From NCBI GenBank assembly GCA_023440105.1, contig JAEXSY010000477.1, positions 1 to 5,344 of the forward strand: a stretch of DNA of 5,344 nucleotides, read 5' to 3'. Source of the DNA: Bacillota bacterium. Lineage in GTDB: Bacteria; Bacillota; Clostridia; Clostridiales; Clostridiaceae. Positions 1 through 5,344 of this stretch are shown here, one piece after another (the stretch's first letter is position 1; each line of letters starts with the position of its first letter). The notes beneath the pieces were generated by a model, which was not told the origin of the DNA, did not search any database, and saw only the letters and a list, made by a program, of their open reading frames with translations. A program made the position numbers and the translations under genes.

Positions 1-835
1 AAAAGGTCTCGGGCTTAGCAATATCATGAAGCATAGCTGCAAGCCTGATGGTAAGGTCCTTAGGAGCATTATCTATTACTGACAGGGTATGGATAAATAC
101 ATCCTTATCATGATGAGGATTCCTTTGGTCAAGTCCTACCATGGCCTGAACCTCAGGAAGTATATGCTTTAAAAGTCCTGTGCTCTCTAGGAGTAAAAAT
201 CCCTTCGAGGGTTTTTCAGAGAGAAGTATTTTACTTAGCTCCTCTCTTATTCTTTCTCTGCTGATATTTTTAATAAGGCTGCTATTTTTCTTTATAGAAT
301 TAAAGGTTTCTTCACTTAAGGAAAAGCCCAGCTGGCAGCTAAAACGAACAGCTCTAATAAGTCTTAAGGCATCCTCCTTAAAACGAATATCCGGTCTTCC
401 CACAGCACGAACAATACCATCTTTAATATCTTTGAGACCATTATGGTAGTCCTTTAGTCCATCCTTATGGTTATAAGCTAATGCATTTACCGTAAAATCT
501 CTTCTATCCAGGTCCTCTTTCAAAGAAGACACAAAGGTTACCTGTTCTGGACAGCGGTTATTTAAATATTCTCCATCGATTCTATAGGTAGTTACCTCAA
601 AGGCTTCCTTATCTATAACCACCGTAATAGTACCATGCTTAATCCCCGTAGGTATGGTTTTTTCAAAGGTACTCTTTATGGCCTCCGGAGGAGCACTGGT
701 GGTTATATCCCAGTCATTAGGTACTCTTCCTAAAATGCTATCTCTTATACAGCCACCCACAGCATAAGCCTCAAAGCCTTTATTGTATAAGGTATCTATT
801 ATGTAAGCTACATTTTTAGGTAGTGAGATATTCAT
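1..835 (-). CDS. cca: CCA tRNA nucleotidyltransferase, HD-domain type (partial, 3' end beyond window)
   Basis: This enzyme adds or repairs the 3'-terminal CCA of tRNAs in the cytoplasm, using CTP and ATP without a nucleic-acid template. Reading the minus strand from the ATG at 835-833 gives 278 uninterrupted residues to the window edge. Class II nucleotidyltransferase motifs appear in order: GGCIRD (27-32); DWD (41-43), which supplies the two metal-binding aspartates; RRDFTVNAL (111-119), the ribose-recognition motif; GRPDIRF (146-152); EDALRLIRAVRF (154-165), where E154, D155 and R158 match the EDxxR base-selecting template; and SRERIREEL (192-200). An HD domain begins near residue 240, with H242, H249 and the H270-D271 pair in LHDIAKP. 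Family members with this domain are usually about 440-460 residues, so roughly 40% is missing beyond the left edge. The start is supported by AGGTGA five bases upstream. A pure poly(A) polymerase is the main alternative, but the motif set and HD domain favour a CCA-adding enzyme. Confidence 0.95.
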   Translation of the reverse strand, partial: MNISLPKNVAYIIDTLYNKGFEAYAVGGCIRDSILGRVPNDWDITTSAPPEAIKSTFEKTIPTGIKHGTITVVIDKEAFEVTTYRIDGEYLNNRCPEQVTFVSSLKEDLDRRDFTVNALAYNHKDGLKDYHNGLKDIKDGIVRAVGRPDIRFKEDALRLIRAVRFSCQLGFSLSEETFNSIKKNSSLIKNISRERIREELSKILLSEKPSKGFLLLESTGLLKHILPEVQAMVGLDQRNPHHDKDVFIHTLSVIDNAPKDLTIRLAAMLHDIAKPETF

Positions 836-840
836 ATTAA

Positions 841-846
841 TCACCT
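841..846 (-). promoter_or_regulatory. Ribosome binding site of cca
   Basis: On the minus strand AGGTGA lies five bases before the ATG at 835-833. It fixes the start codon of cca; no other in-frame start with a comparable site lies nearby. Confidence 0.8.
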
Positions 847-864
847 GGTATAATATAATTAACC

Positions 865-870
865 ATTATA
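865..870 (-). promoter_or_regulatory. Possible -10 element of the cca promoter
   Basis: A perfect TATAAT hexamer reads on the minus strand, about 30 bases upstream of the cca start, and would give a short leader of roughly 20-25 bases. No acceptable -35 hexamer lies 16-18 bases upstream: the best nearby, TTGCAG at 899-894, is 23 bases away. In DNA this AT-rich a TATAAT can arise by chance, so this is only a candidate. Confidence 0.35.
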
Positions 871-1082
871 CGTATCCTTTCTTAAGTATTTCTCTGCAAT
901 ATGAAATTAACTTATTCATCTATTACTTATATTTTCCTTAAAAACCATTGTAAAAACAAGTAAAAGAATAGTAATCTATATATAATAGACAATAATTATT
1001 TAATTATTAATATATTTAGGATACCGCCATGAATAGATTAGTGTAGTAATTTATAATTAAAGGTGTTAGTAAATTGTTACAA

Positions 1083-1096
1083 AAAGGAGGCAGGAG
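1083..1096 (+). promoter_or_regulatory. Ribosome binding site of the yhaM-like gene (double purine block)
   Basis: AAAGGAGG (1083-1090) lies nine bases before the ATG at 1100 and is a near-perfect Shine-Dalgarno sequence. A second, weaker AGGAG (1092-1096) sits only three bases before the start, so the first is probably the one used. Together they strongly support the start at 1100. Confidence 0.85.
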
Positions 1097-1099
1097 AGA

Positions 1100-2059
1100 A
1101 TGGCACTAGAACCCAAAAAGATAAATGAATTTCAAGTAAATGAACACATAATAGGTTTTTATCTCATAAAGCAAGCAGAAATAAAGGTAGGTTCCAATGG
1201 TAAGAAATATATGGACTTAATACTATCAGATAAAACTGGAGAGATAAACGGAAAGCTTTGGGACGTCAGTGATGCTCACCAGGAGCAGATAAAGGCTCAG
1301 GTATTAGTAAAGGTTAAGGGCCTAGTAACCTCCTGGCAGGGAAGTAATCAGTTAAAATTAGAGATAATTAGGCCTGTAGAGGAGAGAGATGAGGTTGACA
1401 TTGAGGATTTTGTAATATCCGCTCCCTATAAGCCTGAGGAAATGTATAGAGAAATACTTAATTATATTAATGGAATGTATAATGAGGATATAAAGACTCT
1501 TGTGAAGAGAGTATTTGAAGGCTACAAGGATAGGCTAATGTACTATCCCGCTGCAAAGAAGAATCATCATGCCATCAGGTCAGGTCTTTTATACCACATA
1601 CTTTCCATGCTTAAGCTGGGAGAAAAGATAGCACAGCTCTATGATTTTCTAAATAGAGACCTGCTCTTTGGAGGAATAATACTCCACGACCTGGCAAAAA
1701 TGGAGGAAATGGATTCCTCAGAATTAGGAATAGTTAATGATTATACTATAGAAGGAACTCTCTTAGGACACATAACTCAGGGAATAAAAAATCTCCAGGT
1801 CATAGGAGAAGAACTAGGAACCAATAAAGAAGTATTGATGCTTCTTCAGCACATGGTGCTTTCCCATCACTATGAGCCGGAATTTGGAAGCCCCGTAAGA
1901 CCTATGATACCGGAAGCAGAGATCCTTCATTATATAGATATCATTGACGCCAGGATGTTCGACATGAGGAAGGTTTTAGAGGATGTTAAGCCGGGAGAGT
2001 TTTCTGAGAGGCTTTGGTCCTTGGAAAATAGAAGGCTTTATAAAAAGAAAGAGGTGTAA
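1100..2059 (+). CDS. yhaM: YhaM-family 3'-5' exoribonuclease (OB-fold plus HD domain)
   Basis: Characterised YhaM proteins are cytoplasmic, metal-dependent 3'-to-5' exonucleases acting on RNA, and also on single-stranded DNA in vitro; in streptococci YhaM mostly trims short 3' tails. At 319 residues this protein is close to the roughly 314 of Bacillus subtilis YhaM. Residues about 12-95 form an OB-fold nucleic-acid-binding domain, including the stretch KKYMDLILSDKTGEINGKLW. Residues about 150-300 form an HD hydrolase domain with candidate metal ligands H166 (LLYH), H196-D197 (IILHDLAK), H224 (LLGH), H251 and H256-H257 (LQHMVLSHH), and D280/D283 in the PEAEILHYIDIIDA segment typical of the family. 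All expected HD residues are present, so it should be active. It has a strong Shine-Dalgarno site, faces away from cca, and is followed after 11 bases by the pRiA4b ORF-3-like gene, probably in one transcript. The symbol rests on domain order and motifs; I ran no database search. Confidence 0.93.
   Translation: MALEPKKINEFQVNEHIIGFYLIKQAEIKVGSNGKKYMDLILSDKTGEINGKLWDVSDAHQEQIKAQVLVKVKGLVTSWQGSNQLKLEIIRPVEERDEVDIEDFVISAPYKPEEMYREILNYINGMYNEDIKTLVKRVFEGYKDRLMYYPAAKKNHHAIRSGLLYHILSMLKLGEKIAQLYDFLNRDLLFGGIILHDLAKMEEMDSSELGIVNDYTIEGTLLGHITQGIKNLQVIGEELGTNKEVLMLLQHMVLSHHYEPEFGSPVRPMIPEAEILHYIDIIDARMFDMRKVLEDVKPGEFSERLWSLENRRLYKKKEV
2051..2056 (+). promoter_or_regulatory. Distant ribosome binding site of the pRiA4b ORF-3-like gene, inside the yhaM end
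   Basis: GAGGTG overlaps the last sense codons of the upstream gene and lies 14 bases before the ATG at 2071, further than the usual 5-10. No better purine block or alternative in-frame start is present. Translation of the downstream gene may therefore depend partly on ribosomes finishing the upstream gene at 2057-2059. Confidence 0.5.
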
Positions 2060-2070
2060 GAATAAGTTAT

Positions 2071-3609
2071 ATGGGTAAAAGGTATAAAAAATATGTGATG
2101 AAGGTTAGCGTTAAGGGAAACGCTAGAGTCTCAAGAACAATACAAATTTATGGAGGAAAGACCCTTGATGATTTAAGCACAGCTATTTTAAATGCCTTTA
2201 ATTTTGATAAAAGTCATTTATATATGTTTAGCTTAAAGGGAAAGCCCTTTGATCCTGAGGGGTATTATCAAGACATCGAAAATGAAGTTTTTGAGGTAGA
2301 CCATAAGCCTACTTCTACAAAAATTGATGAGTTAGCCTTGAAGGTTAAGGATAAGTTTCTCTTTTTATATGATTTTGGGGATGATTGGAATTTTAATATT
2401 ACTGTAAAGTCTATTACAGAGGAAGATGCAATTCCATTCACATCTGTGATTCAAAGCTCAGGGGAGATATATCAGTATGGATATGATGAGGACTTTGACG
2501 ATGAAGACTATCTTGGTGATGAGGATGAAGCTATATTTGAGGAAGAAGAAATATCACTTAGGGATGTAAAAATAGGGATTTCTGATATGAGCACAGAAGT
2601 GCTTTTAAAGAAATATGAAGATATAGATAACCTCAGAAATATTGCAGCACTTCTGGACATTAAGGTTCCTTCTAAGAAGGTTACCAAAAAGAATTATTAT
2701 ATAAAGGTAATTGTACAGAAGCTAATGGAGGATAAAAGAAATGTTTTAAGGCTTATTCCTCCTGAATCAATAATAAATTTAATAAGGATTATAGATGGAG
2801 AGCTGGAGGAGGTTTTTAGTAATTATGATAATATCGCCTCTACGGATTATCTAGAGGAGCTATGCTTCATCTTTAGAGATGATACAGAGGAAGGTATCAC
2901 TATTAATATAACTCCTGAGGCTATGGCTATAGCAAGGTTCTTTGATAGTGAGGAAGGAAAAAAGAGGCTTAAGGATAGCAACAGAATTTATCATATACTC
3001 ATTGGCTTGATGCAGGTTTATAGAGTAGTAGAGGTGGAGAAGCTATATGAGCTGTTAGAAAAGAATATCAAGGATATGCCCCTTCCTTCTCCTGAGGAGT
3101 TTGAAAGGTATTACATAGCTGTTGCAATGTTTTGGGATGAATTTAACATATGTGAAGATAATGACAGTGGGCAAAATTATTATATAAACATTGAAGTAGA
3201 AGAAGTGGGTTATGTTCTGGGTCTCAGAGGACTCAGCGGCTTAACAGAGTATAAGGTATTTACTCCAAAGGAGCTTGAGAGACTTTCTACTCTTAATATA
3301 AGCGAATATATTCCTACTTATAAAGACTTTATAGATTATCTAATAGAGGAGAGAGAAATTTCCCCACAGGATTTCACCTTTATCATGATGAATATGGAGC
3401 TGTCCTGCGGTATAGGAATGGAGGAGAATGCCTTCATTGATAACTTTAAAGATATTATGAGGTCTCTGAGAATAAGATTTACTAAAAAGCTTAAGAATAT
3501 GCTATTAAACATAAGAGAGGAATATCCAAGTGCAAGTTTAATGGGATATTCTATAAAGGAATATAATGCTATTAACGCTAAGGGAAGACAGGGGTCTTTG
3601 TTTGATTAA
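2071..3609 (+). CDS. pRiA4b ORF-3-like domain protein with acidic linker and uncharacterised helical C-terminal part
   Basis: Function unknown. Residues about 8-115 match the pRiA4b ORF-3 (IS1096 TnpR passenger-like) fold: an opening strand YVMKVSVKG, a helix (TLDDLSTAILNAF), the HLYMFSL strand, and the hallmark FLFLYDFGDDWNFNITV (96-112). The Cys/Pro-rich end usual in the family (GxxxxPPED-like) is not recognisable. An Asp/Glu-rich linker covers about 139-160. Residues about 175-222 (including LRNIAALLDIKVPSKKVTKK) resemble a SAP or Rho-N-like helix-loop-helix, a tentative reading. The rest, to residue 512, is mostly helical; its segment near 306-330 (YHILIGLMQVYRVVEVEKLY) recalls helical modules in clostridial SEC-C/Rho-N-like proteins, but no SEC-C cysteine motif is present. 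There is no signal peptide or membrane segment, so it is probably cytoplasmic. It sits 11 bases after yhaM and before a terminator, which suggests co-expression but does not prove a shared role. Despite the family name, no transposase or insertion-sequence ends are nearby. Confidence 0.85.
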   Translation: MGKRYKKYVMKVSVKGNARVSRTIQIYGGKTLDDLSTAILNAFNFDKSHLYMFSLKGKPFDPEGYYQDIENEVFEVDHKPTSTKIDELALKVKDKFLFLYDFGDDWNFNITVKSITEEDAIPFTSVIQSSGEIYQYGYDEDFDDEDYLGDEDEAIFEEEEISLRDVKIGISDMSTEVLLKKYEDIDNLRNIAALLDIKVPSKKVTKKNYYIKVIVQKLMEDKRNVLRLIPPESIINLIRIIDGELEEVFSNYDNIASTDYLEELCFIFRDDTEEGITINITPEAMAIARFFDSEEGKKRLKDSNRIYHILIGLMQVYRVVEVEKLYELLEKNIKDMPLPSPEEFERYYIAVAMFWDEFNICEDNDSGQNYYINIEVEEVGYVLGLRGLSGLTEYKVFTPKELERLSTLNISEYIPTYKDFIDYLIEEREISPQDFTFIMMNMELSCGIGMEENAFIDNFKDIMRSLRIRFTKKLKNMLLNIREEYPSASLMGYSIKEYNAINAKGRQGSLFD

Positions 3610-3640
3610 ATTACATATTGTTACTTTGCATATTATTTAT

Positions 3641-3671
3641 AGGTCTGCATAATTTGCAGGCTTTTTATTTT
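3641..3671 (+). terminator. Intrinsic terminator of the yhaM / pRiA4b ORF-3-like unit
   Basis: GTCTGCA (3643-3649) pairs with TGCAGGC (3655-3661) around the five-base loop TAATT, giving seven pairs with one G-U. A3641 and G3642 can add two weaker pairs with T3663 and T3662. The stem runs directly into TTTTTATTTT (3662-3671). It lies about 31 bases after the stop codon at 3607-3609. The opposite strand has no U-tract, so it should act only rightward, separating this unit from the secreted hydrolase gene. Confidence 0.87.
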
Positions 3672-3846
3672 GAGAAGATACTAGGAGGGAAAAGCACATA
3701 TTTTTTACAAAGACAATATAAGGTTAATAAATAATAATAACAAAACAATATTCGTAATAATTCGACGATAATATATAAAAAAAAACAAAATTATGATAGA
3801 ATTATTCATATATATTTTCAAAATTCTTTATACATTTTAAGCATAT

Positions 3847-3881
3847 ATATCTATAAAATTGATAGTTAATTTTATAGATAT
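3847..3881. repeat. Perfect 14-bp inverted repeat with 7-base loop in the hydrolase leader
   Basis: ATATCTATAAAATT (3847-3860) is exactly reverse-complementary to AATTTTATAGATAT (3868-3881), separated by GATAGTT. Three further pairs, one of them G-U, could extend the stem to 3844-3884. The arms contain a single C or G each and no T-run follows directly, so this does not look like a standard terminator. It ends 67 bases before the ATG at 3949. It could be an operator for a dimeric regulator or, if transcribed, a hairpin in the 5' untranslated region. The pairing is seen directly; the role is inferred. Confidence 0.75.
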
Positions 3882-3934
3882 GTAGTTTTAGCTCACTCTA
3901 ATAGTTGCTTATATTTACGATGAATAAATTATAG

Positions 3935-3942
3935 AAAGGAGG
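3935..3942 (+). promoter_or_regulatory. Ribosome binding site of the secreted hydrolase
   Basis: AAAGGAGG lies six bases before the ATG at 3949, an ideal Shine-Dalgarno sequence and spacing. It fixes the start and so supports the N-terminal signal peptide. Confidence 0.9.
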
Positions 3943-3948
3943 ATAAAT

Positions 3949-5344
3949 ATGAAAAAATATTTTAAGAAAAATAGGATAAGAATTATTTCTATATTACTAT
4001 TATTTAGTATGATTACATCGTTTATACCTGATGGATGGTATGTTTATGCTGATACCAAAGGAACTCAAGATTCCTTGACAAAGGCATTAAATACTGCAAA
4101 GACTTATATTGATGCTCTCACTATTAATAATGATACTAATAATCCAGACACCGTAGTTAAAAGTACCTCATCTTGTTTTAGTTGGGATAATGAACGTCGT
4201 GATGCAAATAATAAAAGTTATCTTTTTGAGTGGAGCTATTACAATGGAGTTGTATTTGAAGGACTTGATTATATATATGACGTTACTGGTTTAACTGAAT
4301 ATGAAAGCTATGTAAAGAGGTATCTTGCTGCTATGATTGATTCTGATGGTAACCTAAATAGCTATGCAGGATATGTGGATTATCATGGAGCTGATTGCTA
4401 TAAAACAGCAAGTTTATTATTGGATTATGGATATACTACAGCAGCTTCAAAACTTTATGCTGACTTAACCACCGGTAATGGAAGTAAATATGTAGATCCT
4501 AGTGTAGGCAATAACTACTGGCATTCTGGTTGGACTTCTGGTGGAAGCTACTCTACTACCTCAGCACCAACATATAAAGTATGGTTAGATGGAGTTTATA
4601 TGATTCAGCCTTTTCTTGCAGAATATGCTTCATCAATAAATGATACAGAGGAGCTTGACACTATAGCACAACGTTTTGCCTGGATTGGGGAAAACATGGT
4701 TGATCCTGAAACTGGACTTTATTATCACGCTGCAAGTAGTTCCACAAAGTATAACGGCAACTTCTGGCTTAGAGCTATAGGCTGGTATGCTATGGCTATG
4801 GTAGATGTAATGCCTTATATGGATGGAGACAACCTGGAGGCTATGAAGACCCAGTTTAAAAGCTTTGTAGATGCTATGATAAAATATCAAGATTCAACTA
4901 CAGGAATGTGGAGAAACTTGGTTGATGGCAAAAGAGATGGAAGCTCTATAGCTACCTCTCAAAATCCTTATGAAACTTCAGGAACTGCAATGATTGCTTA
5001 TTCAATAATGAAGGCTGTTAATAATGGATGGCTTGATTCATCCTATAGCACTTATGGAGAAAAGGCCTTTGAAGGATTAGTAAATAATAATCTTAAAGAT
5101 TATACTTCTAGTCAGCTTAGTGTTTATGACAGTAGTCGTTCCTCATCAGAAAGGAATACCTATGGTTTAACTAATATATCCTTTAAAGGAAGTGCTGATA
5201 ATTCATCTACCTATACGACAGCTTTTTATGCTAATGAAGGTAAAGGTGTAGGACCTTTCATTATGGCTTATGCAGAGGTCCTTAGATATACAAATAATAA
5301 AACAGAGGAAGTTATAATATCATTACCTAGTTATGTGGGCGAGA
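3949..5344 (+). CDS. Secreted GH105/GH88-family unsaturated uronyl hydrolase (partial, C-terminus beyond window)
   Basis: Enzymes of this clan (YteR/YesR-like and unsaturated glucuronyl hydrolases) remove the 4,5-unsaturated uronic acid left by polysaccharide lyases, for example from rhamnogalacturonan fragments of pectin. The first 465 residues are present with no stop. A signal peptide is clear: a basic start (MKKYFKKNRIR), a hydrophobic core (IISILLLFSMITSF) and probable cleavage after VYA (residue 34), so it should be exported. An (alpha/alpha)6-barrel pattern follows: WSYYNGVVFEGLDYIYDVTG (95-114); VDYHGADCYKTASLLLDYG (143-161), with D144 a candidate for the substrate-contacting Asp; VWLDGVYMIQPFLAEYA (211-227), with D214 the likely catalytic Asp; FWLRAIGWYAMAMVDV (272-287); and YETSGTAMIAYSIMKAV (341-357). 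The catalytic domain probably ends near residue 448; the last visible residues may begin a linker or a further domain. C76 and C150 are the only cysteines seen. Many GH105 enzymes are cytoplasmic, so export is a notable variation. Exact substrate and GH105 versus GH88 assignment cannot be settled here. Confidence 0.88.
   Translation, partial: MKKYFKKNRIRIISILLLFSMITSFIPDGWYVYADTKGTQDSLTKALNTAKTYIDALTINNDTNNPDTVVKSTSSCFSWDNERRDANNKSYLFEWSYYNGVVFEGLDYIYDVTGLTEYESYVKRYLAAMIDSDGNLNSYAGYVDYHGADCYKTASLLLDYGYTTAASKLYADLTTGNGSKYVDPSVGNNYWHSGWTSGGSYSTTSAPTYKVWLDGVYMIQPFLAEYASSINDTEELDTIAQRFAWIGENMVDPETGLYYHAASSSTKYNGNFWLRAIGWYAMAMVDVMPYMDGDNLEAMKTQFKSFVDAMIKYQDSTTGMWRNLVDGKRDGSSIATSQNPYETSGTAMIAYSIMKAVNNGWLDSSYSTYGEKAFEGLVNNNLKDYTSSQLSVYDSSRSSSERNTYGLTNISFKGSADNSSTYTTAFYANEGKGVGPFIMAYAEVLRYTNNKTEEVIISLPSYVGE

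Larger units (their letters stand above)
836..1099. other. Divergent intergenic region between cca and the yhaM-like gene
   Basis: This non-coding stretch separates two genes transcribed away from each other and should hold both promoters. For the rightward gene two TATAAT hexamers are visible, at 981-986 and 1052-1057. Neither has a good -35 hexamer at normal distance, so no start site can be assigned. A short AT-only palindrome, AATAATTA-TT-TAATTATT, occupies 991-1008 and is probably compositional. A five-codon ATG frame at 1029-1046 follows AGGA (1018-1021) but is too short to call as a gene. No intrinsic terminator, tRNA or riboswitch fold was recognised. Confidence 0.6.
3672..3948. other. 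AT-rich intergenic leader upstream of the secreted hydrolase
   Basis: No coding frame with a credible start was found here. The region must contain the promoter of the downstream gene because a terminator closes the previous unit. The best -35-like hexamer is TTTACA (3704-3709), with weak TAATAA-type -10 matches at 3725-3733. TATGAT (3792-3797) is a better -10 match but lacks a -35 partner. None is convincing. AGGAGGGA at 3683-3690 looks like a Shine-Dalgarno site, but no ATG, GTG or TTG follows at a usable distance. The notable element is the perfect inverted repeat at 3847-3881, listed separately. Confidence 0.55.

Noticed and set aside
180..449. Open frame of 89 codons on the plus strand
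   Set aside because: It lies wholly antisense to the cca coding sequence, whose motifs are unmistakable, has no ribosome binding site, and gives a low-complexity Ser/Leu-rich product.
991..1008. AATAATTA-TT-TAATTATT palindrome
   Set aside because: It contains only A and T in a very AT-rich region, so an eight-base match is expected often by chance.
1029..1046. Five-codon frame (MNRLV) behind AGGA upstream of the yhaM-like gene
   Set aside because: The ribosome site is weak and the frame too short; nothing such as attenuator stems or runs of regulatory codons supports a leader peptide.
2071..3609. Insertion sequence or transposon suggested by the IS1096/pRiA4b family name
   Set aside because: There is no transposase gene, no terminal inverted repeat and no target duplication around the gene; such domains are common in ordinary chromosomal proteins.
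3847..3881. The 14-bp inverted repeat read as a second terminator
   Set aside because: The stem is almost entirely A-T and no run of T follows it; a stronger GC-containing terminator already lies at 3641-3671.
3905..3935. TTGCTT with a TATAGA-like hexamer as promoter of the hydrolase
   Set aside because: The spacing is 19 bases and the -10 would overlap the ribosome binding site, leaving no room for a leader containing it.
4633..4890. Open frame of 85 codons on the minus strand
   Set aside because: It is antisense to the GH105-type hydrolase in its conserved catalytic region and encodes no recognisable protein.

Overview
The window looks like chromosomal DNA of a low-GC, Gram-positive, clostridia-like bacterium. 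The signs are AT-rich intergenic DNA, strong AGGAGG-type ribosome binding sites, frequent AGA, ATA and TTA codons, a YhaM-type exoribonuclease, and a Gram-positive signal peptide on a plant-polysaccharide enzyme. No RNA genes, CRISPR arrays, insertion sequences or phage genes were seen. The species cannot be named from this sequence alone.

Layout from left to right. (1) Positions 1-835, minus strand: the N-terminal 278 residues of an HD-domain CCA tRNA nucleotidyltransferase (cca), whose 3' part lies beyond the left edge. (2) Positions 836-1099: a divergent, AT-rich intergenic region that must hold the promoters of cca (leftward) and of the next gene (rightward). (3) Positions 1100-2059, plus strand: a YhaM-family 3'-5' exoribonuclease with an OB-fold followed by an HD domain. 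(4) Positions 2071-3609, plus strand: a 512-residue protein with an N-terminal pRiA4b ORF-3-like domain, an acidic linker and a long uncharacterised helical C-terminal part. It lies 11 nt behind the exoribonuclease and the pair probably forms an operon, closed by a clear intrinsic terminator at 3641-3671. (5) Positions 3672-3948: an AT-rich non-coding stretch holding a perfect 14-bp inverted repeat just upstream of the next gene. (6) Positions 3949-5344, plus strand: a secreted GH105/GH88-type unsaturated uronyl hydrolase that runs off the right edge.

Functionally there are two blocks. The left block concerns RNA 3' ends: one enzyme builds the tRNA CCA end and its divergent neighbour trims RNA from the 3' end, with a protein of unknown role joined to the second. 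The right block starts after the terminator and is a separate transcription unit for extracellular breakdown of pectin-like or other uronic-acid polysaccharides. The items most worth a second look are the composite pRiA4b ORF-3-like protein coupled to YhaM and the long perfect palindrome in the leader of the secreted hydrolase. I saw no convincing new multi-gene system.
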